Positions 53,890 through 62,236 of a DNA stretch of 64,000 bases are shown here, piece by piece. The stretch spans positions 1 to 64,000 of the forward strand of contig NZ_JBASBR010000004.1 in NCBI RefSeq assembly GCF_049651205.1, given 5' to 3'. The first letter of the stretch is position 1; every line of letters starts with the position of its first letter. Position numbers and translations under genes: made by a program. The notes beneath the pieces are model-generated. The model was given only the letters and a program-made list of their open reading frames with translations, did not search any database and was not told where the DNA came from. Origin of the DNA: Castellaniella sp049651205 (lineage in GTDB: Bacteria > Pseudomonadota > Gammaproteobacteria > Burkholderiales > Burkholderiaceae_B).

Positions 53890-54873
53890 ATGGCACCCGT
53901 CGAATTCGGCTTTCTGCTGATCCCGCAGTTTTCCATGCTTTCATTCTCGGGCGTGCTCGAACCGCTACGCATGGCCAACCGCCTGGTGGAAACACCACTC
54001 TACCGCTGGCAGATGTTTACACCAGAAAATCTGCCGGTTCCAGCCAGCAATGGCCTGCTGTTCGAGCCTACCGGACGCATGGAAGCACCTGGCACGCTGG
54101 ATACATTGATTGTCGTGGCCGGAATCGATGCCAATACGTACTGCACCCCAGACATCTTGGGCTGGCTGCGCCGGCTGGCCAGCCACAACGTTAATTTGGG
54201 GGCCACCTCTGTCGGCCCGCTATTTTTGGCCCGGGCAGGTTTGCTGGACAAGCACCGTTGCACTATTCACTGGGAGAACGTGGCGGGACTGCGGGAGGAA
54301 TTCCCACTATTGAATATCACCGATGAGCTCTACGAAATTGATGGTCAGCGCTTGACCTGTTCAGGCGGCACCGCGGGGCTGGACATGATGATGCATCTGA
54401 TCGGCCAGCGGCATGGATATCGCCTGGCCACCGCTGTGGCAGAACAATGCATCCACCCGGAAATCCGCAAATCCCGGGCCAGCCAGCGCCTGTCGCTGCG
54501 CAATCGCCTGAACGTAACCAACCCGCACCTGCTGGCCGCCATCGAATGCATGGAGCGGCACATGGAAGACACGTTGAGCAGTGCACAGCTGGCATTGCAG
54601 GTTGGTTTGTCGGTACGGCAACTGAACCGCCTGTTTCAATCAAATTTCTCGGTAACACCCAGCGGCTTTTATCGGAACCTGCGTCTTGAACGCGCCCGCA
54701 ATCTGCTGGAGCAAACCGGTATGCCGGTGGCCGAAGTGAGCCTGGCCTGCGGGTTTGCCACAACCTCGCACTTCATTCGTTGCTTTCGCGAGCGTTTCAG
54801 CCATACCCCCACCGCTGCGCGTGGGCATCAGCGTGGGCGCTACGCAGACGCACCACACATGCCAGGCGCCTGA
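53890..54873 (+). CDS. GATase1-AraC family regulator (GbdR/CdhR-like, GlxA family)
   Basis: This 327-residue regulator has an N-terminal DJ-1/PfpI-like domain (about 5-180, VEFGFLLIPQFSMLSFSG at its start) and two C-terminal AraC helix-turn-helix motifs (about 215-315, ending FATTSHFIRCFRERFSHTP). This architecture belongs to regulators of glycine betaine, carnitine and arginine catabolism, which bind quaternary amines or related ligands and activate nearby operons. It lies 194 bp upstream of, and in the same direction as, a quaternary-amine importer and catabolic genes, which it probably activates. Confidence 0.9.
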   Translation: MAPVEFGFLLIPQFSMLSFSGVLEPLRMANRLVETPLYRWQMFTPENLPVPASNGLLFEPTGRMEAPGTLDTLIVVAGIDANTYCTPDILGWLRRLASHNVNLGATSVGPLFLARAGLLDKHRCTIHWENVAGLREEFPLLNITDELYEIDGQRLTCSGGTAGLDMMMHLIGQRHGYRLATAVAEQCIHPEIRKSRASQRLSLRNRLNVTNPHLLAAIECMERHMEDTLSSAQLALQVGLSVRQLNRLFQSNFSVTPSGFYRNLRLERARNLLEQTGMPVAEVSLACGFATTSHFIRCFRERFSHTPTAARGHQRGRYADAPHMPGA

Positions 54874-54904
54874 AGCCACCACAGGCAAAAATCCAGCAAT
54901 AGCA

Positions 54905-54940
54905 TAAAAAGACTATATAACGTCTATTTTGGACTATCAG
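54905..54940 (+). promoter_or_regulatory. Candidate AraC-type operator: GACTAT repeats 21 bp apart
   Basis: GACTAT at 54911-54916 and 54932-54937 lie exactly two helical turns apart in the 194-bp gap between the regulator and the importer operon. An AGAC-N8-GTCT inverted repeat overlaps the first copy. Direct half-sites at such spacing are typical of AraC-type regulators. The overlap with a promoter is not clear: TTGGAC (54929-54934) and TACTAT (54958-54963) are 23 nt apart. Confidence 0.45.
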
Positions 54941-55067
54941 CACAAGCAAACACACCCTACTATGGGCGCTCAAAGTGCGGAAACACAGCCATGACACCAT
55001 GGCAGTCTACGCCACATAAAGGTGTTGCAAGCACAACGCCCCACGCCTCAAAAGAGGAGACAAATTC

Positions 55068-55721
55068 GTGGACATCCTGCTTTACATGGTCGGCCATGCC
55101 AACCTGATCCTTGCCCGCACGATTGAGCATATTTCGCTTGTGGGCGTAGCCATCGGGCTGGCCATCCTGACGGGTGTGCCCATCGGTATCGCCATCACGC
55201 AGAACCAGCGCGCCGCCAACCTGGTGCTTTACATTGCCTCGATCATCATGACGGTGCCATCGATCGCACTTTTTGGCGTGATGATCCCGGTGTTATCCCT
55301 GTTTGGTCACGGCATCGGTTACGTACCCGCCGTCATCGCGGTACTGCTCTATTCGCAGTTGCCGATTATCCGCAACACCTATACCGCCATCAATAATGTC
55401 GATCCTGCCCTGCGGGAAGCCGCACGCGGCATGGGCATGACCCCCTTGCAGCGGCTGAGCCGGGTGGAAATCCCGCTGGCGATACCAGTCATCATGGCCG
55501 GTGTGCGCAGCGCCGTGGTGCTCTCCATCGGCATCATGGCCATCGCTGCCTACATTGGCGCGGGCGGCTTGGGCGTATTCATCAGCCGTGGCATTTCGCA
55601 AACAGATCCCCGCCAGCTCGTGACGGGCGCCGTTGCTGTCAGCGTATTGGCGATTGTTGCTGATTTCTTTCTGCTATGGCTGCAGAACCGTCTCACGCCG
55701 GCCGGTGTGCAAACCGCCTGA
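55068..55721 (+). CDS. Osmoprotectant/quaternary-amine ABC transporter permease (OpuCB/YehY type)
   Basis: This 217-residue permease has five to six membrane segments and the EAA loop EAARGMGMTPLQRLSRVEIPLAIP. It starts with GTG, preceded by GAGGAG. It forms the channel with the second permease at 56788-57534. The arrangement of permease, ATPase, permease and binding protein is that of OpuC and Yeh transporters for betaine, carnitine or choline. Confidence 0.9.
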   Translation: MDILLYMVGHANLILARTIEHISLVGVAIGLAILTGVPIGIAITQNQRAANLVLYIASIIMTVPSIALFGVMIPVLSLFGHGIGYVPAVIAVLLYSQLPIIRNTYTAINNVDPALREAARGMGMTPLQRLSRVEIPLAIPVIMAGVRSAVVLSIGIMAIAAYIGAGGLGVFISRGISQTDPRQLVTGAVAVSVLAIVADFFLLWLQNRLTPAGVQTA

Positions 55722-55750
55722 CCCCTAAACCAGAAAAGAGGCCCGACACC

Positions 55751-56791
55751 ATGATCCGGCTGGAAAACCTCACCAAAAAATTCACCACCCACGAAGGTAT
55801 CGCTACGGCCGCCGACAATATCAATATGGAGGTGCCGACGGGTGAAATCTGCATTTTGCTGGGCCCATCAGGTTGCGGCAAAACGACCACACTGAAGATG
55901 GTGAATCGCATCATCCAGCCCAGCTCGGGCCGGGTATTTTTAAACGGCAAAGACACCACCGACTACGACACCATCAGCCTGAGGCGGCAGATCGGTTATG
56001 TGATCCAGCAGATTGGCCTGTTTCCCAACATGACGGTTGGTGAAAACATCGGCGTCGTGCCCCGCCTGCTGGGCTGGGACAAGCGCCGCATCCAGCAGCG
56101 CACCGAGGCTCTGTTGGAAATGGTCGCATTGGATCCAGCCATCTTTCTGCCGCGCTATCCCAAAGAACTTTCCGGTGGTCAGCAACAGCGTATAGGCGTA
56201 GCCCGCGCATTGGCGGCAGACCCCCCGGTGCTGCTGATGGATGAGCCCTTCGGGGCAATCGATCCGATCAACCGCCAGGTCATTCAGGACGAGTTCCTGA
56301 AGATGCAGGAAAAATTGGGGAAGACGATCCTGTTTGTCAGCCACGATATCGACGAAGCGGTCAAGATGGGTGACAAGATCGCTGTTTTCCGTGAAGGCTG
56401 CCTGCAGCAATTTGACACGCCCAACAATGTTTTGGCCTCTCCAGCCAATGAATTTGTTGCGGATTTCGTGGGGCGTGATCGCACACTGAAACGGCTGAGA
56501 CTACTCACAGTACACGATGTGCTGGCCGCGCTACCGGCCTCTGGGGACACCGGCCAGCCTGATCAAGCACAGGAAGACAGACCCGAATGCCAGATCCTTG
56601 AAAACGAGGATCTGCGCATGGCCGTGTCGCAGATGTTTACCTATGATCTGGACGAACTGACGGTGATTGACCCCGCCGGACAATACTGCGGCAGGATTAC
56701 TCAGCAAGCGATCCGGCAGATGCTGAGCCACCACGACAAGGTACCTCGCCAGGACACCTCGGCGCGGGAATTGCAGGGGCCCGAATCATGA
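55751..56791 (+). CDS. Osmoprotectant/quaternary-amine ABC transporter ATP-binding protein (OpuCA type)
   Basis: This 346-residue ATPase has Walker A GPSGCGKTT, signature LSGGQQQRIGVARAL and Walker B VLLMDEPFGAIDP. The C-terminal 90 residues include a CBS-like segment (DLDELTVIDPAGQYCGRI) as in OpuCA, where it senses osmotic state. Its stop overlaps the second permease by 4 nt. ATG 55751 follows AGAGG. Confidence 0.92.
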   Translation: MIRLENLTKKFTTHEGIATAADNINMEVPTGEICILLGPSGCGKTTTLKMVNRIIQPSSGRVFLNGKDTTDYDTISLRRQIGYVIQQIGLFPNMTVGENIGVVPRLLGWDKRRIQQRTEALLEMVALDPAIFLPRYPKELSGGQQQRIGVARALAADPPVLLMDEPFGAIDPINRQVIQDEFLKMQEKLGKTILFVSHDIDEAVKMGDKIAVFREGCLQQFDTPNNVLASPANEFVADFVGRDRTLKRLRLLTVHDVLAALPASGDTGQPDQAQEDRPECQILENEDLRMAVSQMFTYDLDELTVIDPAGQYCGRITQQAIRQMLSHHDKVPRQDTSARELQGPES

Positions 56792-57534
56792 GCCGGGGGG
56801 TCAGCACACCGCGGCAGCCCAGCGTCAAAAACGACCGTCTGCTGATTCTTGCCCTATTGGCCTTGGCTGGCGTCTGGCTGCAGATAAATGGTATGGCCGA
56901 GGATATCCTTTCTCATTGGGATGACATTCTTTACCTGACCCGCCAGCACATCGAACTCACACTGATCTCTGGCGGCCTGGCCATTGCCACCGGCTTGCCG
57001 CTGGGTATTGTGCTGAGCCGCCGCTTTATGCGCCGTTGGGCCGAAGGCGCCATGCAGCTGCTCAATATCGGCACCACTATTCCAACCCTGGCAGTCCTGG
57101 CCTTGTCCATGACGTTGCTCGGGATCGGCACCGCGCCGGCCATCTTTGCACTGTGGGTTGCCTCACTGCTGTACATCGTGCGTAACACCTACTCTGGCCT
57201 GACCGCCGTCCCTCAGCATCTGCAAGAGGCTGCCTATGGCGTAGGCATGGACGCCTGGCAGGTGCTGTGGCAGGTAGAACTGCCCAATGCATTGTTCGTG
57301 ATCTTTGCAGGCATCCGCACTGCATTGGCCATCAACGTCGGAACCGTGCCCCTGGCTTTCCTGGTGGGCGGCGGCGGGCTGGGCGAGCTGATTTTTACCG
57401 GCATCGACCTCAACGACACCGGAACCATGCTGGCAGGCGCTATTCCGACGGCTCTGCTGGCAATTGCCGTCGATGCCCTCATAGGCATGACGGCCAACGC
57501 CCTGATCCCCCGAGGCGTCAATCCACTGCGATAG
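56788..57534 (+). CDS. Osmoprotectant/quaternary-amine ABC transporter permease, second subunit
   Basis: This 248-residue permease has an EAA loop (EAAYGVGMDAWQVLWQVELPNAL) and the GGGGLGELI turn. The start ATG overlaps the ATPase stop (ATGA). It has about 60 residues more at the N-terminus than the first permease. The two permeases are homologous but not identical, as in OpuCB/OpuCD. Confidence 0.9.
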   Translation: MSRGVSTPRQPSVKNDRLLILALLALAGVWLQINGMAEDILSHWDDILYLTRQHIELTLISGGLAIATGLPLGIVLSRRFMRRWAEGAMQLLNIGTTIPTLAVLALSMTLLGIGTAPAIFALWVASLLYIVRNTYSGLTAVPQHLQEAAYGVGMDAWQVLWQVELPNALFVIFAGIRTALAINVGTVPLAFLVGGGGLGELIFTGIDLNDTGTMLAGAIPTALLAIAVDALIGMTANALIPRGVNPLR

Positions 57535-57574
57535 CGTTTACAAGCGCAGCTTTTCTTCCCCAAGGAGTAGACAA

Positions 57575-58468
57575 ATGAAGCAGATCCTCAAACTCGTCCA
57601 GGCAAGCGCCACCGCGGCCCTCGTTATTTTTTCCGGGCAGGCGGCGGCCGCCGACCCCATCGTGGTTGGCGGCAAAAATTTCACTGAACAGCAGATCATG
57701 GCAGAGATGACCAGCCAGTTGCTGAAAGCCAAGGGCCATGACGTTGACACACGCGCCGGCATGGGCAGCGCCGTGCTGCGCCAAGCACAGGAAAACGGCC
57801 AGGTCGATGTCTATTGGGAGTACACCGGCACGGCGCTGATTGTCTACAACAAAGTAACCACGCCGATGTCGGCGCAGGACGGCTATGCCAAAGTGAAAGC
57901 ACTGGACGCCGCCAAGGGGCTGGTCTGGCTGAACCCCTCCAAGGCCAACAACACGTATGCATTAGCCATGCGTCACCAAGAAGCCGATAGCCTGGGCATC
58001 CATACGATCAGCGACCTGGCAAACACCCTGAACGGTGGCAAAGACCTGACCTTTGCCGTCAATGCCGAATTCTATGCCCGCGCCGACGGCCTCAAACCGC
58101 TTCAGAAGACCTACGGCTTCGAGTTTAAACGCGCCAACATCAAGCGCATGGATACCGGGCTGACCTACCAGGCACTGCGTGACAAACAGGTGGACGTCGC
58201 CCTGGTCTTCGCCACGGACGGGCGTATTCCCGCCTTTGATTTTGTGGTGCTGAAAGATAACAAAGACTATTTCCCATCCTATGCACTCACCCCGGTCATT
58301 CGCAAGGCCGTCCTGGATAAACAACCCAAGCTGGCCGACACCCTGAACAGCCTGTCTGCCGTACTGGACGACAAGACCATGGCCCACCTGAACGCTCAGG
58401 TTGACGTTGATCACAAATCCATCAGCGATGTATGCCAAGCGTTTCTCAAGGAAAAAGGGCTGATCTGA
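57575..58468 (+). CDS. Osmoprotectant/quaternary-amine ABC transporter substrate-binding protein (OpuCC/YehZ type)
   Basis: This 297-residue protein has a Sec signal (cleavage after AAA, about residue 25) and starts DPIVVGGKNFTEQQIMAEM, the OpuCC/YehZ N-terminus. VYWEYTGTAL is the conserved ligand-pocket segment with Trp and Tyr for cation-pi binding. A lipobox is not visible, so it is soluble in the periplasm. It lies 40 nt after the permease gene and before the nitrilase-like enzyme. Confidence 0.92.
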   Translation: MKQILKLVQASATAALVIFSGQAAAADPIVVGGKNFTEQQIMAEMTSQLLKAKGHDVDTRAGMGSAVLRQAQENGQVDVYWEYTGTALIVYNKVTTPMSAQDGYAKVKALDAAKGLVWLNPSKANNTYALAMRHQEADSLGIHTISDLANTLNGGKDLTFAVNAEFYARADGLKPLQKTYGFEFKRANIKRMDTGLTYQALRDKQVDVALVFATDGRIPAFDFVVLKDNKDYFPSYALTPVIRKAVLDKQPKLADTLNSLSAVLDDKTMAHLNAQVDVDHKSISDVCQAFLKEKGLI

Positions 58469-58510
58469 ACAGAGCCCACCGTGCCATTTGCAATCAAAGG
58501 ACATGACACC

Positions 58511-59368
58511 ATGACCGACGCTTCACGCCTGCGTGCCGCCGTCGCCCAGACCGAAGGGCGATGCGGCGACCTGGCCTACAACCTGGAGATACACCTGGCA
58601 CTCATCGAAGAGGCCCGGGCCCAGGAGGCGGATCTTCTGCTGTTCCCGGAACTGTCCCTGACGGGCTACAGCCTGGGCGACGCGGCACTGGCGCTGGCGC
58701 GACGCACCGACCATGAAATCATCCAAAAAATTGCGGCCGCAGCCAAAGGCATTGATGTCGTCTTCGGTTTCGTGGAAGAAGCCCCGGCAGCCCGGTTTCA
58801 CAACGTCATGGCCGTGGCGCGGGACGGCGCCGTGCGCTTCGTGCACCGCAAGATCAATCTGCCTACCTACGGCCAACTGGAAGAAGGCAAGTTGTACGCC
58901 GCCGGCCAACAAGTGAATACCTGCCCGGTTCGCGGCCCCTGGGAAGCCGGCCTGCTGATCTGCGCCGATTTTTGGAACCCAGCCCTGGTTCACCTGGCCA
59001 TGCTGCAGGGGGCCACCGTGCTATTGGCACCCATCAGTTCCGCCCTCGGGGTTGTCAGTGGCGGCTTCTCCAACCCCCAAGGCTGGGATCTCGCCACGCG
59101 CTTCTACGCCATGATGTACGGCACCCCAATCCTGATGGCAAACCGGCTGGGGCAGGAACACAACACCCAATTCTGGGGGGGCTCACGCATTCTCGATCCG
59201 CAAGGTCAGATCGTGGCACAAGTGCCCGAAGGGAAAAGTGGCTTGGCCTGGGCCGACCTGGACTACGAAGCCGTACGCCAGGCGCGATTCAACCTGCCCA
59301 CTTTGCGAGACTGCAACCCCGACCTGAACCTGCGGGAACTGCAGCGCATCATGAACTCCCCCGGCTGA
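58511..59368 (+). CDS. Carbon-nitrogen hydrolase (nitrilase superfamily)
   Basis: This 285-residue enzyme has the complete Glu-Lys-Cys triad: E47 in FPELSLTGY, K114 in HRKINLPTYGQ and C151 in LLICADFW. The residues fit an amidase, N-carbamoylase or omega-amidase type rather than a true nitrilase, but the substrate cannot be assigned. AAAGGA precedes ATG 58511, which I prefer to GTG 58481. It lies 42 nt after the binding protein of the importer, so it likely acts on the imported compound or its breakdown product. Confidence 0.88.
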   Translation: MTDASRLRAAVAQTEGRCGDLAYNLEIHLALIEEARAQEADLLLFPELSLTGYSLGDAALALARRTDHEIIQKIAAAAKGIDVVFGFVEEAPAARFHNVMAVARDGAVRFVHRKINLPTYGQLEEGKLYAAGQQVNTCPVRGPWEAGLLICADFWNPALVHLAMLQGATVLLAPISSALGVVSGGFSNPQGWDLATRFYAMMYGTPILMANRLGQEHNTQFWGGSRILDPQGQIVAQVPEGKSGLAWADLDYEAVRQARFNLPTLRDCNPDLNLRELQRIMNSPG

Positions 59369-59431
59369 CCTCAAGCCATCCTCCGAGCGCACGACACAAA
59401 CCCGCAATACAAAACACGTACAGGACAAACG

Positions 59432-60625
59432 ATGAAGGATTATCTTCTGGACCCGGAAGCCAGGGAGTTCCGCGCCACCACCCGCGAATTTCTGCAGCGC
59501 GAACTCGCCCCCCGATCGGACGCGATCGAAAACAGACAGGACTGGGCAGCAGTCAAGGCCGTTGTCCAGGCACTGGGCAAGGCCCACTACCTGACGCTGA
59601 TGTTTCCTGATCTCTACCGTGGCTCGCTATCCACACCCGGCCTTGTTCATGCCGTGATTCTGTCCGAAGAAGCCGCCGCGATCAACTACGCCTTTGAGAC
59701 CACCATCGCCACGGCAATTTCCTGCGCCTATCCCCTACACCGCTATGCGCTGCCCGACATTCGGGCCCACTATCTGGACGGCATCATCGGGGGTAGTGAA
59801 ATAGGGGCGATTTGCGTCACTGAGCCCAACGTAGGTTCAGACAGTGCGGGCATGCAAACCCGGATAACGTTCGACGATACACGCAACGAATGGGTGATCA
59901 ACGGGTTCAAACGCTATATCTCGAATGCATCCGTGGCCGACACCTACATCGTTTACGGCATCAGCAACCCTGCGGTAACCGCGCAAAAAGGCATGAGTGC
60001 CGTCGTTGTCCCCAAGGACACGCCCGGCATCCGCTTCCCTCGCAACTACACCTTCATGGGGCGACGGGGCTGCATTGTCGGAGAAGTCGAGTTCCAGGAC
60101 TGCCGGGTACCCGCCAACCACCTGCTGGGCCGTCGAGACGAAGGGTTTCGCATCATGCTGGGCATGTTCAATTTCGAGCGGATCATCCTCGGCGGCTCGG
60201 GCCTGGGGCAGGCGCGCGCGGCATTCGACATTGCCACCACGCACGCACAGCGGCGCAACAGCTTCGGGCAGAAATTGGGGTGCAAACAACTCATCTGGGA
60301 TCGCGTGGCAGAAATGAGCTGGCGCATCGATGCCGCCGAGCTGCTCACTTACAAGGCTGCCCTGCTTTACGACGCCGGAGCGCTCTCCGCCAAAGAGCTG
60401 ATGAAGCCGGCTTCGATGGCCAAGCTGGTTGCCACCGAGACCGCCCTGTTTTGTGCGGATGCCACCGTCCAGATTCTGGGCGGAGACGGCCTGACCAAAG
60501 AATATGGTCGCGCCGAGCAAATCTACCGCGATGCACGCGCACTCACCATCGTTGGCGGCACCTCCGAAATGGTGAAGTACCTCATTGCCAGCACCGACAT
60601 GCCCTCCATCAAACCCAACCTCTGA
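59432..60625 (+). CDS. Acyl-CoA dehydrogenase family protein
   Basis: This 397-residue flavoenzyme has the FAD-binding pattern (AICVTEPNVGSD and the C-terminal GGDGLTKEYGRAEQIYRDARA). The medium-chain catalytic Glu position is Gly here (IVGGTSEM, G375), while NFERIILGG carries E249 at the position of the isovaleryl-CoA dehydrogenase base. CaiA-type dehydrogenases likewise have GG here. It lies 63 nt after the hydrolase and would oxidise a short acyl-CoA, passing electrons to ETF. Confidence 0.9.
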   Translation: MKDYLLDPEAREFRATTREFLQRELAPRSDAIENRQDWAAVKAVVQALGKAHYLTLMFPDLYRGSLSTPGLVHAVILSEEAAAINYAFETTIATAISCAYPLHRYALPDIRAHYLDGIIGGSEIGAICVTEPNVGSDSAGMQTRITFDDTRNEWVINGFKRYISNASVADTYIVYGISNPAVTAQKGMSAVVVPKDTPGIRFPRNYTFMGRRGCIVGEVEFQDCRVPANHLLGRRDEGFRIMLGMFNFERIILGGSGLGQARAAFDIATTHAQRRNSFGQKLGCKQLIWDRVAEMSWRIDAAELLTYKAALLYDAGALSAKELMKPASMAKLVATETALFCADATVQILGGDGLTKEYGRAEQIYRDARALTIVGGTSEMVKYLIASTDMPSIKPNL

Positions 60626-60638
60626 CGACTAGCCCAGT

Positions 60639-62192
60639 ATGAACGTTTCCTCGATTCTCACCCAAACGGTGGACAAGCATCCTGGCAAGGAGGCGCTGGT
60701 CTTTGAAGGACGGCGATGGACTTACGCGGCCTGGAATGCCAGGATCAACCGCCTCTGCCACGCGCTGTCTGATATGGGCGTGCGGCCGCTGGACCGTGTC
60801 GCGCTGTATTTGAAGACGGACGAAGCATCCGCAACCCTGTACTTTGCCTGCCAAAAAATTGGTGCCGTGGTCGTGCCAATGAATTTCCGGCTGGCACCCG
60901 CAGAAGTTGCTCATATCTTGCGCGATTCGGGTGCACGCGTGCTGGCCTACAGCCAATCGCACGCCGCCAGTGCGCTGGCGGCTGCGCGAGAAGTGCACAG
61001 TACTCACGACTTCATTGCTGTCGCGCCGCAAGGTGTGCTTGTCACCCCCGGCCACCACGACTACGAGGCACTGGCCAGCAGCGGCAACACGGAAGAACCA
61101 ACCTATCACCCGGATGCCGGACAACTCTCCGCGCTGGTGTACACCTCCGGCACAACCGGCCGCCCCAAAGGGGTCATGCACACGCATGCCAACGATGTTG
61201 CCATCGCCATGAACTGCACAATGGAATACAGCTTGGGCGCCGCAGACCGGGCCTTGCACATTGCACCGCTTTATCACGTGGGCGGCATGCAGGCCTATTT
61301 CCTGCCGCACGTACTCGTCGGTGGCACCAACATCATCGCCAGCCACTACGAGGCAGGCGCCACACTGGAAATGATCCAGGCCGAGCACATCACGACGCTG
61401 TTTGCGGTGCCCACCCAGATCCAGCAAATGCTCTTTCACCCTCACTTCCGGGATTTCAACGTCTCATCCCTGCGCATGATCACGACGGGCGGGGCCGCCA
61501 TCGCCGCAACCACGATGGAGAGGGTGCTGCGCGAATTCTGCAGCGGTGTATACAACGGCTACGGCATGACTGAAGCAAGCCTCACCCTGCTCCTGCATCC
61601 CGAAGACGCGCTGGCTCGCCCTGGCTCCTGCGGCAAGCCTACCCTGATCTCCCAGGCACGGATCGTCTCCCACAACCCCCAGCGCGACGTACCACCAGAC
61701 GAAGTTGTTTCACCGGGCACTATCGGCCAACTGATCGTGCAAGGCCCCCAAATGATGGCAGGCTATTGGAACAACCCAGCCGAGACCGCCCGCAAGCTGA
61801 AACATGGCTGGCTCTATACCGGGGATTTGTTTAGCCAGGATACCGACGGCTATTACACATTCCAGGGGCGTACCGATGACATGATCGTTTCTGGAGGCGA
61901 GAACATCTACCCGCGCGAAGTAGAAGAGGTACTGTACCGCTGCCCCGGTGTCAGGGAAGCAGCGGTCATCGGCTTGCCGGATCCGAAATGGGGGCACATG
62001 GTCACCGCGATTATCGTCCGCTCTGATCCTCACCTGGACGCCAACGTCATTGATTCCTTTTGTCAGAACAGTGGCCTGCTGGCCGCCTTCAAGCGCCCAC
62101 GGCGGTTTTTCTTTGCCGAACAGCTGCCCCTTAATCCCAGCGGCAAGGTGCTGAAGCACGAACTCATCCGGCAGTACGGGCTGGAAGCATAA
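60639..62192 (+). CDS. AMP-forming acyl-CoA ligase
   Basis: This 517-residue ligase of the ANL family has the P-loop YTSGTTGRPKG (168-178), GYGMTEAS, YTGDLFSQD and the C-terminal catalytic lysine in NPSGKVLKHEL. It activates a carboxylic acid to its CoA thioester. It lies 13 nt after the dehydrogenase gene, so the two very probably act in sequence: ligation, then dehydrogenation. Confidence 0.92.
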   Translation: MNVSSILTQTVDKHPGKEALVFEGRRWTYAAWNARINRLCHALSDMGVRPLDRVALYLKTDEASATLYFACQKIGAVVVPMNFRLAPAEVAHILRDSGARVLAYSQSHAASALAAAREVHSTHDFIAVAPQGVLVTPGHHDYEALASSGNTEEPTYHPDAGQLSALVYTSGTTGRPKGVMHTHANDVAIAMNCTMEYSLGAADRALHIAPLYHVGGMQAYFLPHVLVGGTNIIASHYEAGATLEMIQAEHITTLFAVPTQIQQMLFHPHFRDFNVSSLRMITTGGAAIAATTMERVLREFCSGVYNGYGMTEASLTLLLHPEDALARPGSCGKPTLISQARIVSHNPQRDVPPDEVVSPGTIGQLIVQGPQMMAGYWNNPAETARKLKHGWLYTGDLFSQDTDGYYTFQGRTDDMIVSGGENIYPREVEEVLYRCPGVREAAVIGLPDPKWGHMVTAIIVRSDPHLDANVIDSFCQNSGLLAAFKRPRRFFFAEQLPLNPSGKVLKHELIRQYGLEA

Positions 62193-62236
62193 ACGCCGGC
62201 CGCGCTTCATCATCCACACCAACGATCAGACCAATC

